From Nemertoderma westbladi (Eukaryota > Xenacoelomorpha > Nemertodermatida > Nemertodermatidae), in NCBI GenBank assembly GCA_032718475.1, contig JAUCBJ010007998.1, positions 1 to 22,619 on the forward strand: a DNA stretch of 22,619 nucleotides, written 5' to 3'. Every line of letters starts with the position of its first letter. Positions within the stretch are counted from its first letter, which is position 1. Positions 1-8,148 of the stretch are shown one piece after another. The position numbers and the translations under genes were made by a program. A model generated the notes under the pieces. That model had not been told where the DNA came from. It did not search any database and saw nothing but the letters and a program-made list of their open reading frames with translations.

Positions 1-1306
1 ATTATAACTGTTACTGTTCGACAGAACAGTATTAAACTGTATTTAATGCTTACACTGCAATACAAAGTAACTGTTACTGTTCGCGCTTTTGAAGACCTTT
101 AGCAGTTTAACCTGCCAAAATTTATATGTCTTTTAGTTAATTAACACACCTTTAGCATACGACAATATTTTATGCTAATAAACAAAACATTAGCCGAAGC
201 CAGCCCATGCGCGATCATTCACCCGATGGATCTACACCCGGGAGGCTGAATTCGGATGCTTAGATTTTATTATTGCAGTGTAAGGTTGCAGTGTAAACCT
301 ATTGTATTATTCGATAGATCACTAATATGTAATTTCTGACAGATATTATTAACTTTCGGGAAATATTAACAGTTCCTTTAGGACGTGGCGCTCTATCTAT
401 TTAAACAGAGCTAGGACTTATACTAAACGCAACGATAAGGCTTATGATTAAAGTATAAGTCGCATTCTTTAGGAAATGCTTTGTTACCAGTCACATCACA
501 CTCACAATCATGCACACTATTCTGCCGACCGTCAGTATATTTGATCACACATAAAGAGAACAGCAATTGACTCAGGTAGTGTCTACTAAATAACATTAGA
601 TTCAATACACACCACATTGATATAAATCGCAATTGTTATATATAGCCCGCCTCTCTAACCTGTAGTGTATCAAGAAAATTGGGAATTTTGGGTGATTTAT
701 CCGTATTCTCCAAAGAGCAATATTTCCATCAACAAATAGATACAATTAATAACTGACGGTAAATAGCAGTACAAACAATATGATTAGTGCAGTTAAATTA
801 AGTGAGGTAACACCGCCGGTAACAGTTATACTTTCTATAATCTAAGCAGTTTTACTAGAGTTCTTAGAGCCGGTGTTTCTGGCTTAGACAGCAATAACAA
901 CAAAGTATCAAGTAAAAACAGTAAGACTGAACACTCTCCTTATGATCGGCCGAAAAGCTACACGTCGACAGGAAAAATCGCTCTGATTGGCTCAAGCCAA
1001 ACAAAGAACCATGCATCCAATGGCTGTTTCCATGTCAGCAACCAGCTGTTAGATGTCGTAATATGAATCATCACGGCTAAGCTGTGAAAGGTAGTTGGTG
1101 CATTACAGGCTTTTTGCCTTACCATGTCCGCCAAAACACGTATATAGCAGAATTACTTTTATGTCCGTTAAAACACCTGTAACGGTACCTTGCGGGCGAG
1201 GGGAATATATATACAGTTAGAGAACCTTTTTAGAGTATTCCAGCGCCTGGGGGGAAACTGGATTGCGAAGCAAAAAGGGGCCAGTTATATCCCACAGAAG
1301 CTTTTA
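1..1306. other. Spacer with no recognisable gene
   Basis: No coding region, RNA gene or clear mobile element was recognised. A 16-bp word, AACTGTTACTGTTCG with its neighbours, occurs twice near the left edge (about 6-21 and 68-84). TTGCAGTGTAA is repeated at about 274-296 and its complement appears near 50. A 69-aa minus-strand reading frame at 423-632 is cysteine-rich but resembles nothing I know and is probably chance. Confidence 0.5.
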
Positions 1307-1750
1307 CAGCTATAGTTTTGTAAAAAACAACTGTTCTAGAACAAATATTTTTTTGTTCTAGAACATTAGAAATTATTTGTTATGTGTAACAAATTGTTTT
1401 TTTTTTAATAATAGCTAACTCGAAAAATCACTAGCTATCCTGAAAATTAGTAGCTATTAATGTTTATAGATAATTAAACAATTTATTACACATAACAAAT
1501 AATTTCTGGGATAGGCCTAGTTCTTTTTACAGAACACAAGCGAACACACAAGAACACACCCGAACACACTCCAAAAACTGCCGAACACAATCGAACACAG
1601 TCGAAAATAGAAAGAGCACAAAAAATAACACCGGGTACCAACTTTTAGTTAAAATTAGCCACGCGTTGCTTTTCTATAAGAAAATTCCCGAAATTATTGA
1701 ATAAAATTGTCGCGAAATTAAATATTCATTTCTTATCAGGAAGGCCTATC
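1307..1750 (+). repeat. Left arm of the outer large inverted repeat
   Basis: This segment is repeated in inverted orientation at about 7251-7680. The best-conserved part is 1516-1750, which contains a run of GAACACA-type words, GGTACCAACTTTTAG, CCACGCGTTGCTTTTC and TTGTCGCGAAATTAAAT. The outer part carries two copies of the 10-bp palindrome GTTCTAGAAC (1333-1342 and 1355-1364), also paired in the right arm. Together the arms look like the terminal inverted repeats of a DNA transposon, now about 6.4 kb apart because later elements inserted between them. The superfamily is unknown. Confidence 0.75.
1371..1503. repeat. Small nested inverted-repeat element inside the left arm
   Basis: A 29-bp inverted repeat with about one mismatch (1371-1399 and 1475-1503, core TTATGTGTAACAAATTG) brackets about 75 bp rich in AGCTA words. 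The related interior in the right outer arm (about 7498-7600) lies in the same orientation as this copy, although the arms themselves are inverted. This implies the interior flipped between its own inverted repeats. Confidence 0.7.
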
Positions 1751-1852
1751 ATTTGTTGTGTACTGCTGAACTGTATAACCAACTATTAGATTATAACCAA
1801 CTATTATATGTACAGTAGGGAAGCCTACCGGGTACCGTACATGTCTCATATA

Positions 1853-2018
1853 TACACCATGTCATGGAATATAGTGTCGTTATTCAGGTACCTCACCCCC
1901 CCCAAATTTTTCTACAAATCTTAATGAGATGGCATGAAATTTGAAACAGAGTTAGTTTCACCTCCCTCCTCCTTGCTGGGTGAGCCAGAATTTTTATTTT
2001 CGCTTTCATTCTTTAGCT
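1853..2018 (+). mobile_element. Fold-back element copy 1, left TIR (interrupted by LINE)
   Basis: The left end starts TA-CACCATGTC and runs through a poly-C tract (1896-1903), TCTACAAATCTTAATGAGAT, CACCTCC and GAGCCAGAATTTTTATTTT to TTTAGCTAC. The same ordered sequence appears inverted at 6075-6257 and 6900-7092, and directly at 6256-6440 and 12182-12338. The rest of this copy resumes at about 5520, on the far side of the LINE, so the LINE inserted into an existing fold-back element. The TA at the ends is consistent with a TA target site, as in Tc1/mariner-type elements, but no transposase is present. Confidence 0.85.
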
Positions 2019-2031
2019 ACTACTACTACTA
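2017..2031 (-). repeat. (TAG)5 tail of the LINE
   Basis: Five CTA units on the plus strand read TAGTAGTAGTAGTAG on the LINE sense strand. The first is the stop codon; the last overlaps fold-back sequence, which natively has a single CTA at this position (compare copy 2, TTTAGCTACC). Confidence 0.8.
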
Positions 2032-2298
2032 GGTCGAGCGAACTCGGACAGTGGAAATGAGATCCTTCCAGGCTTCCCGATTCTCCATAGTTGTCGCAAT
2101 TTCGTTTCTCCCAAGTTCAGTATCCCTTTCAAGTTGATCTATATATGTTATGGCCGGTCGTCCACGACTACGCTTTCCATGAGTTGGTTGCCAGAGAAGT
2201 AGATCTGGTATGACCTCGTCTTTACTTCGCCAGCAGTGCCCACTGAATCTTAATCTGCGTTCACGGAGGGTGGTTGATACCACGGGGTATTGTACCAT
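2029..2298 (-). pseudogene. LINE C-terminal segment after frameshift
   Basis: This is the carboxy end of the LINE polyprotein, displaced into a second frame by an apparent one-base insertion near 2283. It contains TTLRERRLRFSGHCWRSKDE, LLLWQPTHGKRSRGRP and TYIDQLERDTELG, the conserved tail seen in many invertebrate RTE-like reverse transcriptases. The stop codon TAG (2029-2031) is the first unit of the terminal trinucleotide tail, so the element has essentially no 3' UTR. Confidence 0.85.
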
Positions 2299-3604
2299 AA
2301 AGCTCGGCGTTTGTCATGTGTTGTCTCCAGCTGATGTTTAGGGCTGCCCTTAGTAGTCTTGTGTAGCAACCATCAATTCGTTGTTCAAGTGATTTAGTCA
2401 GTGTCCAGGTCTCACCCCCGTATAAAAATACACTTTCCACTGTGGCTCGAAAGAACTTGGTCTTCAGGTGCCTGGAGAGATCTGATTTCCAGATGGTATC
2501 CATTTTTGATAGAGCTACCCAAGCCTTTGCTTTCCTAACTTCTATGTCCTTTTTGCTACTCTCTATCCATGATCCAAGGTACTGGAAGTCATCGACCTGC
2601 CTTAGTTGATTATTATCAATGGTTGCCAAGTTTCCATCAACATTAAAGGTCATGAATTCGGTCTTGGTAGCATTTATATGCAATCCAACCCCCTTAGCAG
2701 CCCTCTCCACTTTATTTAGTAGAAGCTGTGCATCTGCTAGCGTATTAGAGAGTAGGGCGATGTCATCCGCAAAGTCGGTGTCTGTGACTGTAGTTGCCGG
2801 ATATCTACTACTTCTGCGTTCTTGAAGTGTTAATCCCAGATCTTCACCCTTTGTGGCCGTCCTCATTGCGTAATCCAGCACAATTACAAATAGTAATGGT
2901 GCTAATGTGTCACCTTGCAGTACGCCAGCCAGGATTGAGAAAAACTCAGTTTCACCATCTGGTGAGAGTACCTGCGCTTCTGTGTCACAATATAACAATC
3001 CAATGCCAGCAACAATTACTTCTGGTATTCCATAAGCTCTTAGGATTTCAAGCATTTTACCTCTATGGATGGAGTCGAATGCCTTCTTGAAGTCCACAAA
3101 AGTCATGACTGCGGGGAGATTCTTTGACTTGATTCCTTCAATCAGTCTCCGTAGTGCAAGTATCTGAGCTATTGTTGATCTACTTGGTCGAAATCCGTTT
3201 TGGCTCTTACGCAGTAGTTTCTCTATGTGAGGCCTAATCCTATATAGAATCATTTTATTGTATATTTTGGCAGCTACCACAAGCAGACAGATCCCACGAT
3301 AGTTTGTTGGTATGCCGAGGTCTCCTTTCTTGGGGAGAGGCTTTAGTTGACCTTTAGTCCAAATTGGTGGTGGCTTTTCCCCTTTTAACATCCGGTTGCA
3401 AACATTCAATAATGGTCTATTTAGCACTCCGGTTTTCCATACCTCCGCTGGGATTTCATCTAATCCACTCGCTTTATTATTGGACATGCTTTTAATGCTT
3501 CTTTGGAGTTCGGCAGGTGTGAAGTCCCCTGTTTCTATAGGTAGTGTCTTGTCATATATTTTCCTTGTAGGGCTGACCTCGATGTTTGGTGGCTGCCCAA
3601 GCAA
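2261..3604 (-). pseudogene. LINE reverse transcriptase segment
   Basis: This is the reverse transcriptase that copies the LINE RNA at the nicked target. The open frame in fact extends upstream to about 3770; the 3604 start codon is only a TTG. Motifs in order, counting from 3604, are NNKASGLDEIPAEVWK (about 42-57), NYRGICLL (101-108), NGFRPSRST (136-144), VDFKKAFDSIHR (170-181), GVLQGDTLAP (227-236), the catalytic FADD box (278-281), HINATKTEFMTF (309-320) and QYLGSWI (341-347). The thumb-like region ETWTLTKSLEQRIDGCYTR follows. The catalytic aspartates are intact. The frame shifts near 2283, so the last native residues here are about NAELYGTIPR. Confidence 0.92.
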
Positions 3605-3699
3605 GTTGCTGAAGTGATTTTTCCACTTCCCAACACGTTCTTCAGGACTATCGGCTTTGAGGCGCCCCTTTGCACAACTTTTCCGACCAGATACCTCAT

Positions 3700-4239
3700 T
3701 TACAGTTTGCCAGGTAAGTCTTGATTGTTGCTGTATGTGAGCAGTTGTAATTGCTTCAGTTTTATCGGGATGTACTTTTCCTGGCTGATGGTGTAGGCCA
3801 ATTTAAGATCGTCCTTAGCTTTCTCAACCTTGTTAATGTTTTCGGTTGTTGGTTGTTCGGTTTTAACTTTGTAGGCTATCTTAAGATCTTCTCTATTACA
3901 AGTAACCTCAGAGTTTTGCCATGGCACATACTGTTTTCGTTTAGGTTTCTGGGGGATATGCCTCTTAGCTGATTCCTTGTGGGCTGTTATTATATTCTGG
4001 TATATTGAATCGGTGGATTGGTCTTCATCCATTGACTGAAGTGCTTCAAAGCGGTTTTGAACTTCTACTGTATAAGCATCCTTTACAGCATTGTCAGTTC
4101 TGAGTTTCTCCCAGTCATAGTTGATTTGCTTGCTTGTCCTGGGTTTGCTGGCTCTCAAACTGAGTCTGATCTCTGCAGTCACAATTCTGTGGTCCGAACC
4201 AATTAGGTTGAACGAGCTGTATGCCTCGCAGTTGATCAT
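3700..4239 (-). pseudogene. LINE endonuclease end and linker segment
   Basis: This open segment continues the LINE polyprotein after the first frameshift. The frame is open upstream of the ATG at 4239 to about 4315. It supplies the last endonuclease motif, LIGSDHRIVTAEI (the SDHR catalytic signature), followed by a basic, helical linker of about 120 residues rich in Lys, Glu and Gln. Near 3770 the expected continuation (DKTEAITTAHIQQQSRLTW) moves to another frame, leaving an out-of-frame tail ending NNQDLPGKL. That frame then runs directly into the reverse-transcriptase segment. It is an internal piece of one broken gene, not a separate gene. Confidence 0.82.
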
Positions 4240-4294
4240 GCTATTTCTCCACTTTTTGTTTATAAGGATGTAATCCAGTTGTGCTTTGGTTCCA

Positions 4295-5059
4295 TTAGGG
4301 TATTGAAAGGTCCTTACTCTTTTCGAATGTGTTGTTTGTTGGTATCAATTCACATTCTTCCATTAGGTCTAAGAGTAAGTACCCATTTCTGTTAGAACTG
4401 GTGTTATAGGTGTAACCCTTGATGTCTTCTGGGCCAATTTGCGCATTCAGGTCACCAGCAATGACTTTAACATTGTGTTTCGGGATGTCCTTAATAAGTC
4501 CAGTCAGTTCTTCATAAAAATTGACTGCTTGTTCTGGCTCTGATGCATTGGTTGGACTGTAGCAACATATAACTGTTGTCTTGGGATTCCCATCAAATGT
4601 TGCGATCATAACCCTGGAATTTATAGATTCGATGTTGTTTAGGGTCTTAAGTGCAAATGGGCTTAGCAGAATTCCTACTCCACCAATTGATGCATTGGCC
4701 GAGTTTCTTACTGCTGAGCTTGTTACTAACGTCCATCCATTTCCAATGTGATTGTACTTCATGGCAGTGTCTTCATGACAAATCCGATGTTCTTGGATGC
4801 AGAGGATGTCGATGTTATATTCCATTGCCAGAGCGACCATGTCACCCTGTTTGCTCTGTGCTTTCAGCGTGCGTGCGTTCATTGTAGCAATCTTTAGTGT
4901 CTTTTTACATTTCAACAGGTTGGTTCTTCTTTCTTCTCTGTCTTCTGTTCCAGTAGCCAATTTATCGACCCCAGCCTGGTGTACCACTGAGGGACGCGGT
5001 CCTTGTTGACCCGGGCGACGACCGAGCCGGTATTTCTCCTGGAGGGTTCTCATACTCAT
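4295..5059 (-). pseudogene. LINE endonuclease domain (APE type), 5' part of broken ORF
   Basis: This part of the LINE polyprotein nicks target DNA to prime reverse transcription. The frame gives 254 residues from an ATG at 5059. An N-terminal basic, unstructured stretch of about 55 residues precedes the endonuclease core. Family signatures are visible: TMNARTL with N61, CIQEHR with E90, CCYSPTN near 166, and AGDLNAQIG with D203 and N205. The last catalytic motif, SDHR, lies beyond a frameshift in the next open segment. The frame ends in KSKDLSIP, whereas the neighbouring frame continues the expected fold through FQYPNGTKAQLDYIL, placing the indel near 4315. An alternative upstream ATG at 5198 opens a 78-aa frame that overlaps this start; it may be 5' leader or the true N-terminus after another shift. 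Confidence 0.88.
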
Positions 5060-5198
5060 ATCTTTCAGTTGCGGGGGTAAACCGCTTGTGGTCGCAACTC
5101 CTACAAGCGTCTTCGCAGTAGGTCGCCGTTGGTTGATTACCTTCCGCCGACCTTGTCAGCATGTCTAGCCGTTGGTTGATTATCTTCCGCCTATCCAT

Positions 5199-5519
5199 GG
5201 CCTACAGCCCTGCTGCCGACTGTAGGGGTCCATTTGTTACACCCTGAACCAAGTGTGCCTCCTGGGTTAGGTTACCTAACACTGGTAGAGGAGCATCCAG
5301 TATAGACAGGGCGGGGCTTGTATCATCTCTAATGCAGATGCGTATCAAGCCTTTGCCTTCAATGGTGCCCTAGGCGCTATAGCCCTCAGTGACTTATTTA
5401 GTTGACGGGGCTGAACCAACCCACTCTTGATCAACTAAATAATGAATAGGCTATGCTTATCGGGCCTACCCTACTGGGCTGACAGCTACAGGTAGTACCA
5501 CATTACTGCCATAGTGGTA
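5199..5519 (-). other. Presumed 5' leader of the LINE
   Basis: This stretch lies between the first ATG of the LINE (5198) and the point where fold-back homology resumes (about 5520). It is GC-richer than the flanks. It contains a local inverted repeat: GTGACTTATTTAGTTGA near 5390-5406 pairs imperfectly with TCAACTAAATAATGAAT at 5430-5446. No other gene is seen. Confidence 0.5.
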
Positions 5520-6257
5520 GCAGGTGAAAATAGTGTCTCCGGCGAAATTGCACCAGTTACACCACAGTTATGTTTCAACCTTATTATGATTTGTTAGTAC
5601 TAATTTAAAGCTAGTCGTGCAAGGATTCCAAAAATGTAAAAACATTTTAATTTGGTAGAGAAATAGCCGTGATATGGGCATTCGAAAGTTGCATGTATTT
5701 GCTTCCCCTGCACGCCATTTATTCTATTTAATAAATAAATAATATTCTGGAACATTTTGTTTATCCCATACGTAGCTGGGCAACAATGCAATGCTTCTTT
5801 AAACATACTATTATGTAGCTATTCATACATAAACAAAATGTTCTAGAATATAGTGTTTTTATTTAATAGAATAAAACAGCCTCCGCAGGTGCAAAACCAT
5901 GAAACCTTTGAACGCTCATATCTCAGCTATTTCACAACCAAATTCAAATATTTTTACATTTTTCTAATCCTTGCATGGTTAGCTTTCTATTTCTACCAAC
6001 AAATCGCGATAAGGTTCATGAATAACTACAGTGTAACTGGTGAAATATCACTGGAGACACCTTTTTCAAACGCTTGTAGCTAAAGATTGAAAGCAAAAAT
6101 AAAAATTCTGGCTCTCCCAGTCAGTGGTCGGGAGGTGAAACTATCTCTGTTTCAAATTTCATACAATCGCATTAAGACTTGTAGAAAAAAAATTTTTTTT
6201 TGGGGGGGGGGGGTCCATGTACCAGAATAACGACACTATATTCCAGGACATGGTGTA
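5520..6257 (+). mobile_element. Fold-back element copy 1, remainder with right TIR
   Basis: This resumes the element cut by the LINE. It is a long imperfect palindrome: GTGCAAGGATTCCAAAAATG at 5617 pairs with ATCCTTGCATGG at about 5968, and ACATTTTGTTTA (5753-5764) pairs with TAAACAAAATGT (5830-5841). The right TIR (about 6075-6257) mirrors 1853-2018 and ends GACATGGTGTA. Short reading frames here (5600-5806, 5853-6083) are palindrome arms, not genes. The element is non-autonomous. Confidence 0.85.
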
Positions 6258-7092
6258 CACCATGCTCCAGAATAGTGTCGTAATTCAGTGACACACCCCC
6301 CCCCCCCCCTCCCCCCCACCCTAATTGTTCTATAAATCTTAATGAGATTGCATGAAATTTGAAACAGAGATAGTTTCACCTCCCGACCACTGACTGGGTG
6401 AGCCAGAATTTTTTTTTTGGCTTTTAATCTTTAGCTACCAATGGAAAGCTGGTCATGCAAGGATTCCAAATATGTAACACAATTTGAATTTCGTTGACAA
6501 ATAGTTCAGATATGAGCGTTCAAATCTTGCATGGTTTTGCACTGGCGCGAGGTTATTTTATTCTATTTAATAAATAAACCATATTCCGGAACACTTTTTA
6601 AATGTATGAATAGCTACGTAATAGTATGATTAAAGATGTAATGCATTGTTGCCCAGCTACGTATTTGGATAAACAAAATATTCCAGATTATGATGCATTT
6701 ATTAAATAGAATAGAATAGCCTCGCGCAGGTGCAAAACCATGCAACATTTGAACGCCCATATCTCAGCAATTTTTCAACGAAATTCAAATTGTGTTACAT
6801 ATTTGGAATCCTTGCAGGGCCAGATTTCCATTGGTACCAACAAACAGCTACAAGGTAGAAGAATAACTGTGGTGTAACTGGTGTAATATGGCTGGAGACT
6901 CTTTTTTTAAACGCTTGTAGCTAAAGATTAAAAGCCAAAATAAAAATTCTGGCTCACCCAGTCAGTGGTCGGGAGGTGAAGCTATCTCTGTCTCAAATTT
7001 AAAGCAATCTCATTAAGATTTGTAGAAAAATTAGGGGGGGGGGGGGGGGGGTGGCGACGAGTGTCACTGAATTACGACACTATATACTGGTA
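6256..7092 (+). mobile_element. Fold-back element copy 2, intact
   Basis: This uninterrupted copy of about 835 bp begins TA-CACCATGCTCC, sharing its TA with the end of copy 1, and ends CTATATACTGG-TA. TIRs of about 180 bp (6256-6440 and 6900-7092) share AGTGTCGTAATTCAGTGACA, a long C/G tract and GGTCGGGAGGTGAA. Inside them, a second inverted pair (about 6450-6600 against 6670-6830, including GGATTCCAAATATGTAACAC) makes nearly the whole element one hairpin. The extreme right end lacks about 8 bp of the CACCATG terminus. No transposase is encoded. Confidence 0.87.
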
Positions 7093-7250
7093 AAGAAAGT
7101 GAAGTGATGAAGAAAGAGAGTGGTACGATAAGAAACTATTGGGGAAAAGAAGCTACCCTGTCAGGTACCGGTAGGGATCTCTGTCCCGGTGGTAACCACA
7201 CCTAACTTAGGCCTACTACTGTTATATTATTAGTTGTACAGTAGGCTTAG

Positions 7251-7680
7251 GATAGGCCTGATCTGATAAAAAATTTAATTTAATTTCGCGACAATTTTAT
7301 TCAATAATTTCGGGGATTTTCTTATAGAAAAGCAACGCGTGGTTAATTTTAGATAAAAGTTGGTACCCGGTGATATTCTTTGTGCTCTTTCTATTTTCGA
7401 CTGTGTTCGATTTGTGTTCGGCAGTTTTTGGAGTGTGTTCGGGTATGTTCTACTGCGTTCGCTTGTGTTCTGTAAAATTCTGAATTTTTTTTTAATGATA
7501 GCTAAACTTGGAAAATCACTAGCTAGCCTGATAATTTGTATTTTTAAATGTTTATAGATAAATAAACTATTTATTACACATAATAACTAATTTTTGATGA
7601 ATTTTTGTCTTTTTTTAAATGTTCTAGAACAAAAAAGATTTGTTCTAGAACACAATTTTTTTTACCTAACAATAGCTACC
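7251..7680 (-). repeat. Right arm of the outer large inverted repeat
   Basis: This is the inverse complement of about 1307-1750. Shared blocks include GATAGGCCTG at the inner border, TTTCGCGACAATTTTATTCA, GAAAAGCAACGCGTGG, GTTGGTACCCGGTG, a run of TGTGTTCG words, and at the outer end two GTTCTAGAAC palindromes (7621-7630 and 7642-7651). A 65-aa frame at 7360-7557 is a by-product. The region between this arm and the fold-back element (7093-7250) contains nothing I recognise. Confidence 0.75.
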
Positions 7681-7766
7681 ATGAAATAGAATAGTTCTAA
7701 AAAAAGTAGCAAAATCTAGCTATAGTAAAAAATTATGGTCATGGGTACACATACTGTAGTAGTGCC

Positions 7767-7975
7767 GATCTAAGTCCGCGTCTAGGAGCTAAGTTCGCGT
7801 CTAGGATCTAAGTTCGTGTCTAGGATCTAAGTCCGCGTCTAGGAGCTAAGTTCGCGTCTAGGATCTAAGTTCGTGTCTAGGATCTAAGTCCGCGTCTAGG
7901 AGCTAAGTTCGCGTCTAGGATCTAAGTTCGTGTCTAGGATCTAAGTTCGTGTCTAGGATCTAAGTTCGCGTCTAG
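7767..7975. repeat. 19-bp minisatellite, 11 units, with a 57-bp higher-order period
   Basis: Eleven head-to-tail copies of a 19-mer of the form GAKCTAAGTYCGYGTCTAG fill 209 bp exactly. Variants rotate in a fixed order: GATCTAAGTCCGCG, GAGCTAAGTTCGCG, GATCTAAGTTCGTG. Each set of three makes a 57-bp higher-order unit repeated three times before the pattern breaks down in the last two units. Confidence 0.93.
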
Positions 7976-8148
7976 TTTAGGTTGGACCTATGGATCGCAC
8001 CAAGGATCTAAGTTCGCATCTAGGATCTATATTTGCACTATTAAATCGCACCCAGGATCTAAGTTCGCGTCTAGGGTCTAAGTTAGCGTCAAGGATCTAT
8101 TGTCGCACCACTAAATCACACCAAGGATCTAAGTTCGCGTTTAGGATC
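7976..8148. repeat. Hybrid zone between the 19-bp and 39-bp arrays
   Basis: The 19-mer word GGATCTAAGTTCGCGTCTAG alternates irregularly with segments containing GTCGCACC or ATCGCACC, the words that occupy the other half of the neighbouring 39-bp unit. It reads as a degenerate intermediate between the two arrays. Confidence 0.7.

Larger units (their letters stand above)
2019..5519 (-). mobile_element. RTE-like non-LTR retrotransposon, near full length, frameshifted
   Basis: On the minus strand this unit reads 5' leader, APE-type endonuclease, linker, reverse transcriptase and C-terminal region, ending in a short (TAG)n tail. The length of about 3.5 kb, a single APE-RT polyprotein, an almost absent 3' UTR and a microsatellite tail fit the RTE-like LINEs; the exact clade is uncertain. 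The reading frame is broken near 4315, 3770 and 2283, each time apparently by a small indel, because homology continues in another frame. It is therefore probably immobile but fairly young. Both borders fall within fold-back element sequence: TTTAGCTAC on the left and AGTGTCTCC at about 5532 on the right. The exact 5' end is estimated from where fold-back homology resumes. Confidence 0.88.

Noticed and set aside
4651-5009. Plus-strand reading frames over the LINE endonuclease
   Set aside because: They are antisense to a recognised coding domain and show no domain of their own.
5600-6083. Two small hydrophobic proteins on opposite strands
   Set aside because: They are the two arms of the fold-back palindrome (both encode a similar FxxKxKxFYIFxILAxLA stretch because the arms are inverted copies).
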